From positions 1,488,001-1,552,000 of the forward strand of contig NZ_CP028339.1 of the NCBI RefSeq assembly GCF_003030465.1: a DNA stretch of 64,000 bases, given 5' to 3'. Made by a program: the position numbers and the translations under genes. Below are positions 37,647 through 46,999 of this stretch, one piece after another. Origin of the DNA: Thauera aromatica K172. GTDB lineage: Bacteria; Pseudomonadota; Gammaproteobacteria; Burkholderiales; Rhodocyclaceae. The first letter of the stretch is position 1. The number at the start of each line of letters is the position of its first letter. The notes beneath the pieces were generated by a model. That model ran no database searches and was not told where the DNA came from. It saw nothing but the letters and a program-made list of their open reading frames with translations.

Positions 37647-40600
37647 ATGAGTCACTTCCTCGATCGACTGAAGTATTTCTCGAATCCCAAGGAAACATTC
37701 GCCAACAAGCACGGCCTTGTCACCGGGGAGGACCGCACTTGGGAAGATGCGTACCGTAACCGTTGGGCCCATGACAAGATTGTGCGTTCTACACACGGCG
37801 TTAACTGTACCGGTTCCTGCTCCTGGAAGATCTACGTCAAGGGCGGTCTGGTTACCTGGGAAACCCAACAGACCGACTATCCGCGCACCCGCCCAGACAT
37901 GCCCAACCACGAGCCGAGGGGGTGCCCGCGTGGTGCGAGCTATAGCTGGTATCTGTATAGCGCGAACCGCGTCAAGTATCCGCTTGTGCGCGGTCGGCTG
38001 CTCGAGCTGTGGCGTAGCGCAAGGGCCGCTGCGCGCGACCCGGTGGAGGCGTGGGCTAGTATCGTCGAGATCGACGAGCACCGTCGTGCCTACCAACAGC
38101 GGCGTGGCTTGGGTGGCTTTGCCCGTTCGAACTGGGAGGAGGTCAATGAACTGATCGCTGCAGCCAATATCTACACGATCAAGAAATACGGGCCGGACCG
38201 AGTAGTCGGCTTCTCTCCGATTCCGGCGATGTCGATGGTCAGCTATGCCGCCGGTAGCCGATACCTGAATCTGATTGGCGGCGTTCCCCTTAGCTTTTAC
38301 GACTGGTATTGCGACCTTCCGCCGTCCAGCCCGCAGGTCTGGGGCGAGCAGACCGACGTGCCCGAGTCGGCGGATTGGTACAACGCCAATTACATCATTG
38401 CATGGGGGTCGAACGTACCCCAAACCCGGACACCGGACGCCCACTTCTTGACCGAGGTTCGCTACAAGGGCACCAAGACGGTCGCGGTGACTCCGGATTA
38501 TTCGGAAGTCGCCAAGCTCTGCGATCTCTGGCTTCACCCGAAGCAGGGTACCGATGCGGCGGTGGCCATGGCGATGTGTCATGTCATCCTGAAGGAGTAC
38601 TACGTCGAAAAGCGCAGTGCCTACTTCGACGACTATGTGCGCCGCTACACCGACATGCCGCTACTCGTGACCCTGCGCAAGCAGATTCTCGCGGACGGCA
38701 AGGAAGTCATGGTGCCGGACCGCTACCTCCGTGCCTCTGACTTCGCGGACAAGCTGGGTGCAAGCAACAACCCCGAGTGGAAAACCGTCGCCTTCGACGA
38801 CAAGGGCGAGATCGTCCTGCCCAACGGCTCGATCGGCTTCCGCTGGGGAAAGCCTGACCGTGACGACGCCGGCAGGTGGAATCTGGAGACGAAGGACGCG
38901 CGTAACGGTGGCGATGCAAAGCTGCGCCTTTCGCTGCTCGAAGACGGCGGAAAGCCCGAGATTGCCGCGGTGGGATTCCCCTACTTCGGGGGGGTCGAGA
39001 ACGAGCACTTCGCCAACAATCCACTGAAGGATGTATTGGTCAATGCAGTCCCGGTCAAGCGCCTGCAAACCGAAGAGGGTGAGGCGCTGGTCGCGACGGT
39101 CTTCGATCTGCTCTTGGCCCAGCACGGGGTCGCACGCGGTCTCGAGGGCGAGCAAGCTGCGCGCAGCTACGATGACAACACTGCCTATACACCCGCCTGG
39201 CAGGAGCGCATCACGGGCGTTCCCCGTGGCAACGTCATCGCGGTTGCGCGTCAGTTCGCCGACACCGCCGATAAGACGCAGGGCCGGTCGATGGTGATCA
39301 TCGGGTCCGGCTTGAACCACTGGTTCCACAGTGACATGAGCTACCGCGGCATCATCAACATGACGATGCTATGCGGCTGCATCGGCAAGAGCGGTGGCGG
39401 TTGGGCTCACTACGTAGGGCAGGAAAAGCTGCGCCCGCAGATTGGTTGGACCGTCCTTGCCTTTGCCCTCGACTGGATCCGCCCGCCGCGCCAGCAAAAT
39501 GCCACCAGTTTCTTCTATGCGCATACCGACCAGTGGCGCTATGAGCGACTCGGTGTAGACGAGGTGCTGTCGCCGCTAGCCGATCGTGGTGAGTGGGGCG
39601 GGAGCATGATCGACTACAACGTTCGTGCCGAGCGCATGGGCTGGCTACCGTCGGCGCCGCAACTCGAGATCAACCCCTTGCAGATCGTGCGCGACGCCCA
39701 AGTGGCGGGCATGGAGCCGAAGGACTACGCGGTTCGGGGGCTCAAGGATGGTTCTCTGAAGATGAGTTGCACCGATCCGGACAACCCAGCCAACTGGCCG
39801 CGCAACATGTTCGTCTGGCGCTCCAACCTGCTCGGATCGAGCGGCAAGGGGCATGAGTATTTCGTCAAGCACCTGCTCGGCACTACTCATGGTGTGCTGG
39901 GCAAGGATCTGGGCAGGAACGAGGCCAAGCCGACGGAAGTCGTCTGGCATGAGACGGCGCCTGAGGGAAAGCTCGATCTGCTGGTCACACTCGACTTCCG
40001 CCTCAGCACGACTTGCCTGTATTCCGACATCGTGCTGCCTACGGCGACGTGGTATGAGAAGAACGATATCAACACCAGCGACATGCACCCGTTCATCCAT
40101 CCATTGTCCGCTGCGGTGGAGCCGGCCTGGCAATCGAAGAGTGACTGGGACATCTACAAGGGACTGGCGAAGGCCTTCAGTGCGATCGTGCCGGGCCACC
40201 TCGGTGTGGAAAAGGACCTTGTTCTGACGCCTCTGATGCACGATACGCCGGCAGAGCTTGCACAGGCGACCGGTGTCAAGGAGTGGGCCAAGGGCGAATG
40301 TGAATTGATCCCGGGCGTCACCGCTCCCGCCATTACCGTAGTCGAATACGACTACCCCAACTTGTACAAACGCTTCACGTCGCTTGGTCCGCTCATGGAC
40401 AAGCTGGGTAACGGCGGCAAGGGTATCGCCTGGAACACCGAAGCCGAGGTCGAGCAACTCGGTGCACTCAACGGTCGGGTGAGCGAGGAAGGGGCAACCC
40501 AAGGGCGCCCGCGGATCGAAAGCGACATCGACGCCACCGAGGTGATCCTCATGCTCGCCCCCGAAACCAACGGGCATGTGGCCGTCAAGGCCTGGCAGGC

Positions 40601-41414
40601 GCTGGGCAGGGCCACCGGTCGGGAGCATGCACATCTGGCCCTTCCGCGCGAGGACGAGAAGATCCGCTACCGGGACATTCAGGCCCAGCCCCGCAAGATC
40701 ATCAGCTCGCCAACTTGGAGCGGCCTCGAGAGCGAGCATGTGTCTTACAACTCCGGCTACACGAACGTGCATGAGTTGATCCCTTGGCGAACCCTGACCG
40801 GCCGCCAGCAGTTCTATCTCGATCATCCGTGGATGCACGCGTTCGGCGAGGCGTTGTGCTGCTATCGCCCGCCGGTGAACCTGAAGACGACGACGGATCT
40901 GCACAACAAGCGGCCGAACGGGAACACCGAGATCCTGCTCAACTTCATAACGCCGCATCAGAAGTGGGGCATACATTCAACATATACAGACAATCTGATC
41001 ATGCTCACGCTGAGCCGCGGTGGACCGATTGTCTGGATCAGCGAGGAGGATGCCGGGCGGGCAGGCATCGAGGACAACGATTGGGTCGAGCTGTTCAATC
41101 TCAATGGTGCCATTGCCGCGCGGGCAGTCGTCAGCCAGCGGATCAAGACCGGGACGGTGTTCATGTACCACGCCCAGGAAAAAATCGTGAATACCCCTGG
41201 CGCGGAGACGACTGGTACGCGAGGAGGTATCCACAACTCGGTTACCCGCATAGTGCTCAAACCCACCCACATGATCGGGGGCTATGCGCAATTCTCCTAC
41301 GGTTTCAACTACTACGGCACCGTCGGTACCAACCGTGACGAATTCGTCATCGTCCGCAAGATGGACAAGGTCGATTGGCTCGACGGCGAAGTGGCTGCTA
41401 CTGAAAACGCTTAA
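37647..41414 (+). CDS. narG: Respiratory nitrate reductase, alpha subunit
   Basis: This 1255-aa Mo-bisMGD catalytic subunit reduces nitrate to nitrite on the cytoplasmic face. The FS0 4Fe-4S ligands are in THGVNCTGSCSWKIYV (His and two Cys) and EPRGCPRGASYSW. The Mo-coordinating Asp region is LPPSSPQVWGEQTDVPESADW. The C-terminus has GGIHNSVTRIVLKPTHMIGGYAQFSYGFNYYGT. No TAT or Sec signal is evident, as expected for NarG. Codon use is somewhat less GC-rich than in narK1K2. AAGGAGCGGCAAC precedes the ATG. A degenerate FNR-like site (TTGAACTAAATGTA, 37614-37627) lies 20 nt upstream. Confidence 0.97.
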   Translation: MSHFLDRLKYFSNPKETFANKHGLVTGEDRTWEDAYRNRWAHDKIVRSTHGVNCTGSCSWKIYVKGGLVTWETQQTDYPRTRPDMPNHEPRGCPRGASYSWYLYSANRVKYPLVRGRLLELWRSARAAARDPVEAWASIVEIDEHRRAYQQRRGLGGFARSNWEEVNELIAAANIYTIKKYGPDRVVGFSPIPAMSMVSYAAGSRYLNLIGGVPLSFYDWYCDLPPSSPQVWGEQTDVPESADWYNANYIIAWGSNVPQTRTPDAHFLTEVRYKGTKTVAVTPDYSEVAKLCDLWLHPKQGTDAAVAMAMCHVILKEYYVEKRSAYFDDYVRRYTDMPLLVTLRKQILADGKEVMVPDRYLRASDFADKLGASNNPEWKTVAFDDKGEIVLPNGSIGFRWGKPDRDDAGRWNLETKDARNGGDAKLRLSLLEDGGKPEIAAVGFPYFGGVENEHFANNPLKDVLVNAVPVKRLQTEEGEALVATVFDLLLAQHGVARGLEGEQAARSYDDNTAYTPAWQERITGVPRGNVIAVARQFADTADKTQGRSMVIIGSGLNHWFHSDMSYRGIINMTMLCGCIGKSGGGWAHYVGQEKLRPQIGWTVLAFALDWIRPPRQQNATSFFYAHTDQWRYERLGVDEVLSPLADRGEWGGSMIDYNVRAERMGWLPSAPQLEINPLQIVRDAQVAGMEPKDYAVRGLKDGSLKMSCTDPDNPANWPRNMFVWRSNLLGSSGKGHEYFVKHLLGTTHGVLGKDLGRNEAKPTEVVWHETAPEGKLDLLVTLDFRLSTTCLYSDIVLPTATWYEKNDINTSDMHPFIHPLSAAVEPAWQSKSDWDIYKGLAKAFSAIVPGHLGVEKDLVLTPLMHDTPAELAQATGVKEWAKGECELIPGVTAPAITVVEYDYPNLYKRFTSLGPLMDKLGNGGKGIAWNTEAEVEQLGALNGRVSEEGATQGRPRIESDIDATEVILMLAPETNGHVAVKAWQALGRATGREHAHLALPREDEKIRYRDIQAQPRKIISSPTWSGLESEHVSYNSGYTNVHELIPWRTLTGRQQFYLDHPWMHAFGEALCCYRPPVNLKTTTDLHNKRPNGNTEILLNFITPHQKWGIHSTYTDNLIMLTLSRGGPIVWISEEDAGRAGIEDNDWVELFNLNGAIAARAVVSQRIKTGTVFMYHAQEKIVNTPGAETTGTRGGIHNSVTRIVLKPTHMIGGYAQFSYGFNYYGTVGTNRDEFVIVRKMDKVDWLDGEVAATENA

Positions 41415-41428
41415 GGACGCCTGCACAA

Positions 41429-42952
41429 ATGAAGATTCGCGCTCAAATCGGCATGGTGCTCAACCTCGACAAGTGCATTGGTTGCCACACCTGCTCAGTA
41501 ACCTGCAAGAACGTGTGGACCAGCCGAGCCGGCATGGAATACGCGTGGTTCAACAACGTCGAGAGCAAGCCCGGCATCGGTTATCCCAAGGAGTGGGAAA
41601 ACCAGGACAAGTGGAACGGCGGCTGGCTGCGCAAGGCCGACGGTTCGATCGAGCCTCGACAGGGCGGCAAGTGGAAGATCCTGATGCGGATCTTCTCCAA
41701 TCCGAACCTGCCCTCCATCGACGACTACTACGAGCCTTTCACCTTCGACTATGCACACCTGCAATCTGCGCCGGAGAGCAAGGCGGCTCCGGTCGCACGT
41801 CCCCGCAGTCTGATCACCGGCGAGCGTATGCAAAAGATCGAATGGGGCCCGAACTGGGAGGAGATTCTGGGCGGTGAGTTCAGCAAGCGCTCGAAGGACA
41901 AGAACTTCGACCATATCCAGAAGGAGATCTACGGCCAGTTCGAACACACCTTCATGATGTACCTGCCGCGCTTGTGCGAGCACTGCCTCAACCCCGCCTG
42001 TGTAGCGAGTTGCCCGTCGGGCTCGATCTACAAGCGCGAGGAAGACGGTATTGTATTGATCGACCAGGACAAGTGCCGCGGCTGGCGCATGTGCGTGTCC
42101 GCCTGCCCATATAAGAAAATCTACTACAACTGGAAGAGCGGCAAGGCCGAGAAGTGCATCTTTTGCTATCCGCGCATCGAAGCCGGTCAGCCCACGGTTT
42201 GCTCGGAAACATGCGTCGGTCGTATCCGCTACCTCGGAGTTTTGCTTTACGATGCAGACCGCATAGAGGAGGCCGCCAGCGTCCAGCATGATCGGGATCT
42301 GTATAGAGCACAGCTCGGCATTTTCCTCAATCCGGACGACCCGAAAGTGATCGAGCAGGCGCGTGCCGACGGCATCCCCGAGAGCTGGCTTGAGGCCGCG
42401 CGCAAAAGCCCGGTGTACAAGATGGCGGTGGACTGGAAGGTCGCACTTCCGCTGCACCCGGAGTACCGCACCCTGCCCATGGTGTGGTACGTGCCGCCGC
42501 TTTCGCCGATCACCGGTGCCGCCAACGCGGGACAGATCGGCATCAACGGCGAACTGCCCGACGTGAATCAATTGCGCATTCCAGTCAAATATCTCGCGAA
42601 TCTGCTCACCGCGGGCGATACCGCACCGGTGGTCACCGCACTTGAGCGCATGCTTGCGATGCGCGCCTTTCAGCGTGCCCGGCATGTCGATCAACGCGAG
42701 GACCTTGCTCCACTCAAGCAGGTCGGGATGACGATGGCCGAGGCTGAGGAGATGTACCGGATCATGGCCATTGCCAACTACGAGGATCGCTTTGTGATCC
42801 CGAGCAGCCATCGTGAATATGCCGAGAACGCGTTCGATATGCGTGGAGGATGTGGCTTCAGCTTCGGTAACGGATGCTCGGATGGCGCGAGTGACATTAG
42901 CCTGTTCGGCGCGTCTAGGAAGCGAACCATTCCGATCAAGCTGGGGGTTTGA
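41429..42952 (+). CDS. narH: Respiratory nitrate reductase, beta subunit
   Basis: This 507-aa electron-transfer subunit has four Fe-S clusters: CIGCHTCSVTCKNVW near residue 16, CEHCLNPACVASCPSG near 185, CRGWRMCVSACPYKK near 217 (Trp replaces a Cys, giving the 3Fe-4S cluster as in E. coli NarH), and CIFCYPRIEAGQPTVCSETC near 244. It lies 14 nt after narG and 1 nt before narJ. Confidence 0.97.
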   Translation: MKIRAQIGMVLNLDKCIGCHTCSVTCKNVWTSRAGMEYAWFNNVESKPGIGYPKEWENQDKWNGGWLRKADGSIEPRQGGKWKILMRIFSNPNLPSIDDYYEPFTFDYAHLQSAPESKAAPVARPRSLITGERMQKIEWGPNWEEILGGEFSKRSKDKNFDHIQKEIYGQFEHTFMMYLPRLCEHCLNPACVASCPSGSIYKREEDGIVLIDQDKCRGWRMCVSACPYKKIYYNWKSGKAEKCIFCYPRIEAGQPTVCSETCVGRIRYLGVLLYDADRIEEAASVQHDRDLYRAQLGIFLNPDDPKVIEQARADGIPESWLEAARKSPVYKMAVDWKVALPLHPEYRTLPMVWYVPPLSPITGAANAGQIGINGELPDVNQLRIPVKYLANLLTAGDTAPVVTALERMLAMRAFQRARHVDQREDLAPLKQVGMTMAEAEEMYRIMAIANYEDRFVIPSSHREYAENAFDMRGGCGFSFGNGCSDGASDISLFGASRKRTIPIKLGV

Positions 42953-42953
42953 G

Positions 42954-43640
42954 ATGCAAGAGCGGACCATGAAGGGAACCTTGCTTGTACTCGCCCGCCT
43001 ACTCGATTACCCCGCGCCCGAGTTGCGTCGCAATATGCCCGAGCTGCACCGGGTCCTTCGACGTGAAAACGCCTTGAGTGCGTCTCGGCAAGCTGAGCTC
43101 GAAGTACTCATGGACGTGTTGCTGGAGATGGACACGATCAGTGCCGAAACAGCCTATGTTGACCTTTTCGATCGCGGGCGCCGAACGTCACTTCATCTTT
43201 TTGAGCATGTCCATGGCGATTCCAGGGAGCGAGGACCGGCAATGCTTGACCTCAGGCAGACTTACGAAGAAGCCGGCCTCGAGTTCATGAGCGGCGAACT
43301 GCCTGACTTTCTGCCTGCAGTGCTCGAGTTCGTGTCTTCCCAGCCTCGATGTGAGGCAAGCGCATTCCTCGGCGAGATCTCCCACATCGTGAACGCACTG
43401 TTCGTGGCGCTCATGGAACGTGGCAGTGCCTATGCGTATGTTATGGGGGCGCTGCTCGATCTTGCTGGTGAGGAGCCACGCCCCTTGGCGCTCGCACCTG
43501 AGCCCACCCTTGACGAGAGTTGGGCAGAGCCGGAGCCCTTCGCCGGCTGCTCGACGCACGGCCAGTCAGCGCCGGAACAGCCAGTGACTCTCCATTTCGT
43601 ACCCAAGGGCACATCCATCAACTCTGGAGCCGAAAAATGA
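42954..43640 (+). CDS. narJ: Nitrate reductase assembly chaperone
   Basis: This 228-aa TorD/NarJ-type helical chaperone, required to insert the Mo cofactor into NarG, contains YVDLFDRGRRTSLHLFEHVHGDSRERGPAMLDL near residue 65 and LPDFLPAVLEFVS near 115. A second in-frame Met (42969) could be the true start. It overlaps narI by 4 nt (ATGA). Confidence 0.95.
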   Translation: MQERTMKGTLLVLARLLDYPAPELRRNMPELHRVLRRENALSASRQAELEVLMDVLLEMDTISAETAYVDLFDRGRRTSLHLFEHVHGDSRERGPAMLDLRQTYEEAGLEFMSGELPDFLPAVLEFVSSQPRCEASAFLGEISHIVNALFVALMERGSAYAYVMGALLDLAGEEPRPLALAPEPTLDESWAEPEPFAGCSTHGQSAPEQPVTLHFVPKGTSINSGAEK

Positions 43641-44359
43641 ACTCCTTCCAGAATTTTCTCTTCGGTATCTATCCCTACATCTGCCTTACCGTGTTCCTTC
43701 TCGGTAGCCTGATCCGCTTTGACAGGGATCAGTACACTTGGAAAAGCGAATCCTCGCAACTCTTACGACCCGGTGAACTAAGGCTCGGTAGCAATTTGTT
43801 CCATGTTGGCATCCTGTTTCTTTTCTTTGGGCACCTCATTGGCATCCTGACGCCACATGCCGTATACGAGCCTTTCATCAGTGCAGGAACCAAACAGCTG
43901 CTCGCCATGGTAAGTGGCGGAGTCGCGGGGCTGGCCGGCATCTTCGGCTTGACGATCCTGCTGCGTCGGCGTCTGACCGATCCGCGCATCCGCAAGAACT
44001 CCAAAGCGAGTGACCTCGTCGTGCTGTGGATGCTGTGGGCACAGTTTGCGCTTGGCCTGGCCACGATTCCCTTGTCGGCGCAGCACCTTGACGGCAGCGT
44101 GATGATCAAGCTTGCCGAGTGGGGACAACATATTGTGACCTTTCGTAGTGGTGCAGCGGAATCGCTTGAAGGCGTGGGTTTCATCTTCAAGGCCCACCTG
44201 TTTATCGGCATGAGCATTTTCCTGTTATTCCCCTTCACGCGATTGGTTCACGTCTGGAGCGGCTTTGCCTCGCTTACCTATTTAGCGCGCCCGTTTCAAC
44301 TGGTGCGTAGCCGCCGTCTGACCCTTCCGACCGGCCACAATGAGCCGGGTCGTTCTTGA
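43637..44359 (+). CDS. narI: Respiratory nitrate reductase, gamma subunit
   Basis: This 240-aa membrane cytochrome b oxidises quinol and passes electrons to NarH. Five helices are seen, with the heme-ligand histidines in NLFHVGILFLFFGHLIG near residue 55 and FKAHLFIGMSIFLLFPFTRLVHVWSG near 190-205. The stop at 44357-44359 lies 10 nt before the parvulin gene. Confidence 0.96.
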   Translation: MNSFQNFLFGIYPYICLTVFLLGSLIRFDRDQYTWKSESSQLLRPGELRLGSNLFHVGILFLFFGHLIGILTPHAVYEPFISAGTKQLLAMVSGGVAGLAGIFGLTILLRRRLTDPRIRKNSKASDLVVLWMLWAQFALGLATIPLSAQHLDGSVMIKLAEWGQHIVTFRSGAAESLEGVGFIFKAHLFIGMSIFLLFPFTRLVHVWSGFASLTYLARPFQLVRSRRLTLPTGHNEPGRS

Positions 44360-44369
44360 GGGGAGAGGC

Positions 44370-45161
44370 ATGGATAAGGGATGCGAAGTGCTTGTCGAGG
44401 TGCCCGCGCAAATCAATGGAGCTGCGCTGCATCGCCCCGGTGAGAAAGTGCCCGTCGAGGAGTTGCGTCAGCGGGCTTGTACCGAATTGCTGCGCCAGGC
44501 AGCGCAGCGCGATGGGTTTTTGGCGGCGGACGACCCTGCCGGCCCGGATGGCGTGATCAGCGAAGCTGCCTCACAGGCGATCGAGGTGTGGCTCGAGCGC
44601 GAGATACAGTTGCCCGAACTCTCGGAAGAGGCGCTGCGGCGCCATTTCGAGGCTCACAAGGCACGCTTCGCGATTGGGGAGAGAGTGTGTCTGCGCCACA
44701 TCCTCTTTGCAGTAACGGCAGGCGTGGACGTAGCCACGATGCGCGAGCGTGCCGAGCAGGCGCTCCTCGATGTACGTTGCCACGACGGTACGAACGGAGG
44801 GAGCTTTGCCGCGCGAGCGCGCGAGCTATCCAACTGCCCAAGCGGCGCGCAGGGTGGGGATCTCGGGATGCTGACTGCGGATGATGTTGCACCGGAATTG
44901 GCACGCGAGCTCTTTGGCCGGGCGGAAGTCGGAGTTCTGCCACGGCTGGTACATAGCCGCTTCGGCCTGCACGTGGTCGAAGTACTCGAGCGCATCCCGG
45001 GGATCCAGCCCGGCTTCGAATCGGTGCGTGCTGCGGTTGCAAACTCCATGCAGCGTGCGACCTACGTGACGGCCCTCCGCCATTTGCTCCTCCGACTCGC
45101 CAACCAATCCGACGTCTACGGCGTCGACCTGGATGACACAGCTATACCACTGGTCCAGTGA
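44370..45161 (+). CDS. PpiC-type peptidyl-prolyl isomerase of the nar operon
   Basis: This 263-aa protein lacks a signal peptide. An N-terminal helical part (AQINGAALHRPGEKVP...) is followed by a parvulin domain at about 115-220 (VCLRHILFAV, FAARARELSNCPSGAQGGDLGML, VHSRFGLHVVEVLERIPG). Cytoplasmic parvulins of the NifM type help fold metalloenzymes. Such a gene is a common last member of narGHJI operons in denitrifying betaproteobacteria and presumably helps NarGH maturation. GGGGAGAGGC precedes ATG 44370; a Met at 44340 would overlap narI. Confidence 0.88.
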   Translation: MDKGCEVLVEVPAQINGAALHRPGEKVPVEELRQRACTELLRQAAQRDGFLAADDPAGPDGVISEAASQAIEVWLEREIQLPELSEEALRRHFEAHKARFAIGERVCLRHILFAVTAGVDVATMRERAEQALLDVRCHDGTNGGSFAARARELSNCPSGAQGGDLGMLTADDVAPELARELFGRAEVGVLPRLVHSRFGLHVVEVLERIPGIQPGFESVRAAVANSMQRATYVTALRHLLLRLANQSDVYGVDLDDTAIPLVQ

Positions 45162-45287
45162 AGTGAAAAGTTATAACCGGATCGCTTCTTCAAAATTCAA
45201 GAAGATGAAACGGCCATGATGGCAATACATGACTAGTGCATTCGCGGAGACGCTCTGCGACGGACCACGACAAATCGGAGAATACGC

Positions 45288-45497
45288 ATGACCAAGTTTT
45301 CCTTCCTGATCGCCGCTGCGGCGTCCGTTTTGCTGGCTGCCTGTGGCAACTCCGGTAGCGGCACTCCCGCGGCGCCGGCCAAGGCCCCCGCGGCTCCGGC
45401 AGCGGCTGCGGCCCCCGCTGCGCCGGCCGCGGCCGCGCCCGCCGCCGCTCCGGCCGGTGCCGGGGGCGAGGGCACCTACAAGAAGGTTCTTGATTAG
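45288..45497 (+). pseudogene. Truncated lipoprotein-anchored cytochrome c
   Basis: The 69-codon frame has a lipoprotein signal (MTKFSFLIAAAASVLLAAC, lipobox LAAC), an Ala/Pro-rich linker, then GGEGTYKKVLD and a stop. In small monoheme cytochromes c the sequence after such a linker continues GxYxxxCxxCH, so the gene breaks off exactly before the heme motif. The sequence from about 45491 onward belongs to the IS1595-family fragment, whose TAA overlaps this TAG. I infer a cytochrome c serving nitrate or N-oxide respiration that was destroyed by the insertion or a later deletion. The rest of the gene is not found in the window. Confidence 0.6.
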
Positions 45498-45887
45498 CAA
45501 TGAATCTCAGCCATACGAATCAAGCGCTGGGGCTGCGGGGCGCAGGTGGCCGCAGCCACGAGCAGTCGCGTGTGCAGGGAGCGCAGATCGAATCGGCGGT
45601 TGAATCGATAGGTTAAACGCAGCCAGGTATCGAGCGGCATATTTTCGGAAGTCGAATGCATGGTAACTCCCGCTCAAGCTGGTCTTGAGATTGCCGAGCA
45701 CGGTGTTGATCCACTTGAACTCGGGCAAGTCCTTGGGCTTTCGCCGGCCGACGACGGTCGGCTGATGCATGCAGCCTGCCGTGGTTACCGCAGCGAAGCA
45801 GGCCAGCCCATCGGAGAACACGGTGCTGCCCGGGGCCAGATGCGTCTTCGCCCACTGGCCGATCGCGTTCAGGCTGAAACCGCTGAC
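45494..45887 (-). pseudogene. IS1595-family (ISXO2-like) transposase fragment, frameshifted
   Basis: Minus-strand translation gives VSGFSLNAIGQWAKTHLAPG, then VFSDGLACFAAVTTAGC and LPEFKWINTVLGNLKTSLSG, YHAFDFRKYAARYLAAF. This is the C-terminal half of a DDE transposase of the ISXO2 type with Asp and Asn-Thr motifs in place. A one-base shift near 45615 is needed to reach YRFNRRFDLRSLHTRLL and the TAA at 45494-45496. The N-terminal half is absent and an in-frame TGA stands at 45897. The element is dead. Confidence 0.85.
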
Positions 45888-46102
45888 TGAGCACGGTCAC
45901 CCACCACGATGGGAAACAGGGTGTTTTTGGTCATTCTGGGTGATGTTCCAGGCCTGAAGTCCCTCATCTTCGATGACCAAGAGTTTTCCAAAGACATCAA
46001 TGAGTTAACGACTCAGTTCGGGCACGGTTTGTGCTTTACGTATTGGCGCGCGCTGCGTGCAGAGTCAGCCCTTCTGCCTGGCGACAACTCGCCCGGAACG
46101 TA

Positions 46103-46160
46103 GGCGTTGTCAAGGCTGCGGGCGTAGCTCGCACCCGAAGGGCATGGCCTTGACAACGCC
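46103..46160. repeat. 14-bp perfect inverted repeat, possible IS ends or MITE
   Basis: GGCGTTGTCAAGGC (46103-46116) and GCCTTGACAACGCC (46147-46160) are perfect inverted copies separated by 30 nt. They may be the terminal repeats of the adjacent IS1595-type element in head-to-head remnants, or a very short MITE. Neither a duplicated target nor a second copy near 45490 is seen. Confidence 0.65.
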
Positions 46161-46229
46161 GGAGTGCAGGGCAAGCTCGCGTTCAAGCAGAAGGGCGGAG
46201 CGGCGTTCAAGCGGCTGTTCGCCATCACG

Positions 46230-46269
46230 GAGTGTGATCATCGCAACATCAAATTCGGTGATCACACTC
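46230..46269. repeat. 11-bp perfect inverted repeat before MocR fragment
   Basis: GAGTGTGATCA (46230-46240) and TGATCACACTC (46259-46269) flank an 18-nt spacer and end where the MocR-like homology starts. It may mark the recombination junction or be part of a lost insertion element. Confidence 0.6.
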
Positions 46270-46271
46270 AG

Positions 46272-46850
46272 CCGCTGATCGAAGACGACGTCTACGCCGA
46301 ACTGTACTTCGGCCGCGAGGCGCCGCTGTGCACCAAGGCGGAAGACCCGGCGGGTCTGGTGATGCACGTCTCGTCGTTCTCGAAATGCCTGGCGCCCGGC
46401 TACCGCCTTGGCTGGGTCGCTGCCGGGCGCTACGCGAGCCGGGTCCAGCGCCTGAAGCTGTCGACCAGTCTGGCGACCACGGTGCCGGTGCAGATCGCCG
46501 TGGCCGAGTATCTGAAGCAAGGCGCCTACGACAAACACCTGCGCCAGCTGCGGCGCAGGCTGGCCGCGCAGGAAGCGCAATTCGTGGATGCCGTTGAGCG
46601 CCATTTCCCCGCCGGCACGCGGCTGGCGCGACCGCAGGGCGGCTATTTCCTGTGGGTTGAATTACCAGCGCGGATCGATACCCTGGCGCTGCATCGGCGC
46701 GCCCTGGACAAGGGTATCAGCATTGCTCCGGGGCCGATTTTTTCGGCCAAACGCGAGTTCGATCATCACCTTCGGCTCAACTTCGGACACCCCGGAACCG
46801 ATCGTCAGCGTGCGGCGATCACGCTCCTGGGGCAGATGCTCGCCATGTAG
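46272..46850 (+). pseudogene. C-terminal fragment of a second MocR-type regulator
   Basis: The frame encodes PLIEDDVYAELYFGREAP, VSSFSKCLAPGYRLGWVAAG (with the PLP lysine) and the C-terminal GISIAPGPIFSAKREFDHHLRLNFGHPG. It is closely similar to the last 190 residues of the MocR at 22821-24233 but is GC-rich like the chromosome. The DNA-binding domain and half of the aminotransferase domain are missing; upstream codons in the same frame (from 46164) are unrelated. This may be the original regulator of the intact eamA at 28986 before rearrangement. Confidence 0.85.
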
Positions 46851-46999
46851 TGGTTGCGGCGCAGGGCTATGCCGCTCCCGATGAGTGGCCCTTACCTGGG
46901 CTGACCGAGGCGCCGGCCTGCTGAATGCTGTCGTGGTGCTTCCGCGGTCGGGCTCGCGTCAGGTGCAGCTTGCGCGTGCGACCGGAGTCGTTGGTGCCC

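Larger units (their letters stand above)
45888..46271. other. Rearrangement junction without a gene
   Basis: No recognisable gene lies between the transposase fragment and the MocR fragment. The stretch contains two perfect inverted repeats (46103-46160 and 46230-46269) listed separately. It is a patchwork where IS debris meets the second MocR copy. Confidence 0.6.

Noticed and set aside
34983-38582. Frame of about 1200 codons opposite narK1, narK2 and narG
   Set aside because: His/Asp/Arg-rich antisense translation without domain features; the sense genes carry clear motifs.
45494-46160. Complete IS1595 element
   Set aside because: Only the C-terminal half of the transposase is present, with a frameshift and an upstream stop; no matching terminal repeat at the other end.
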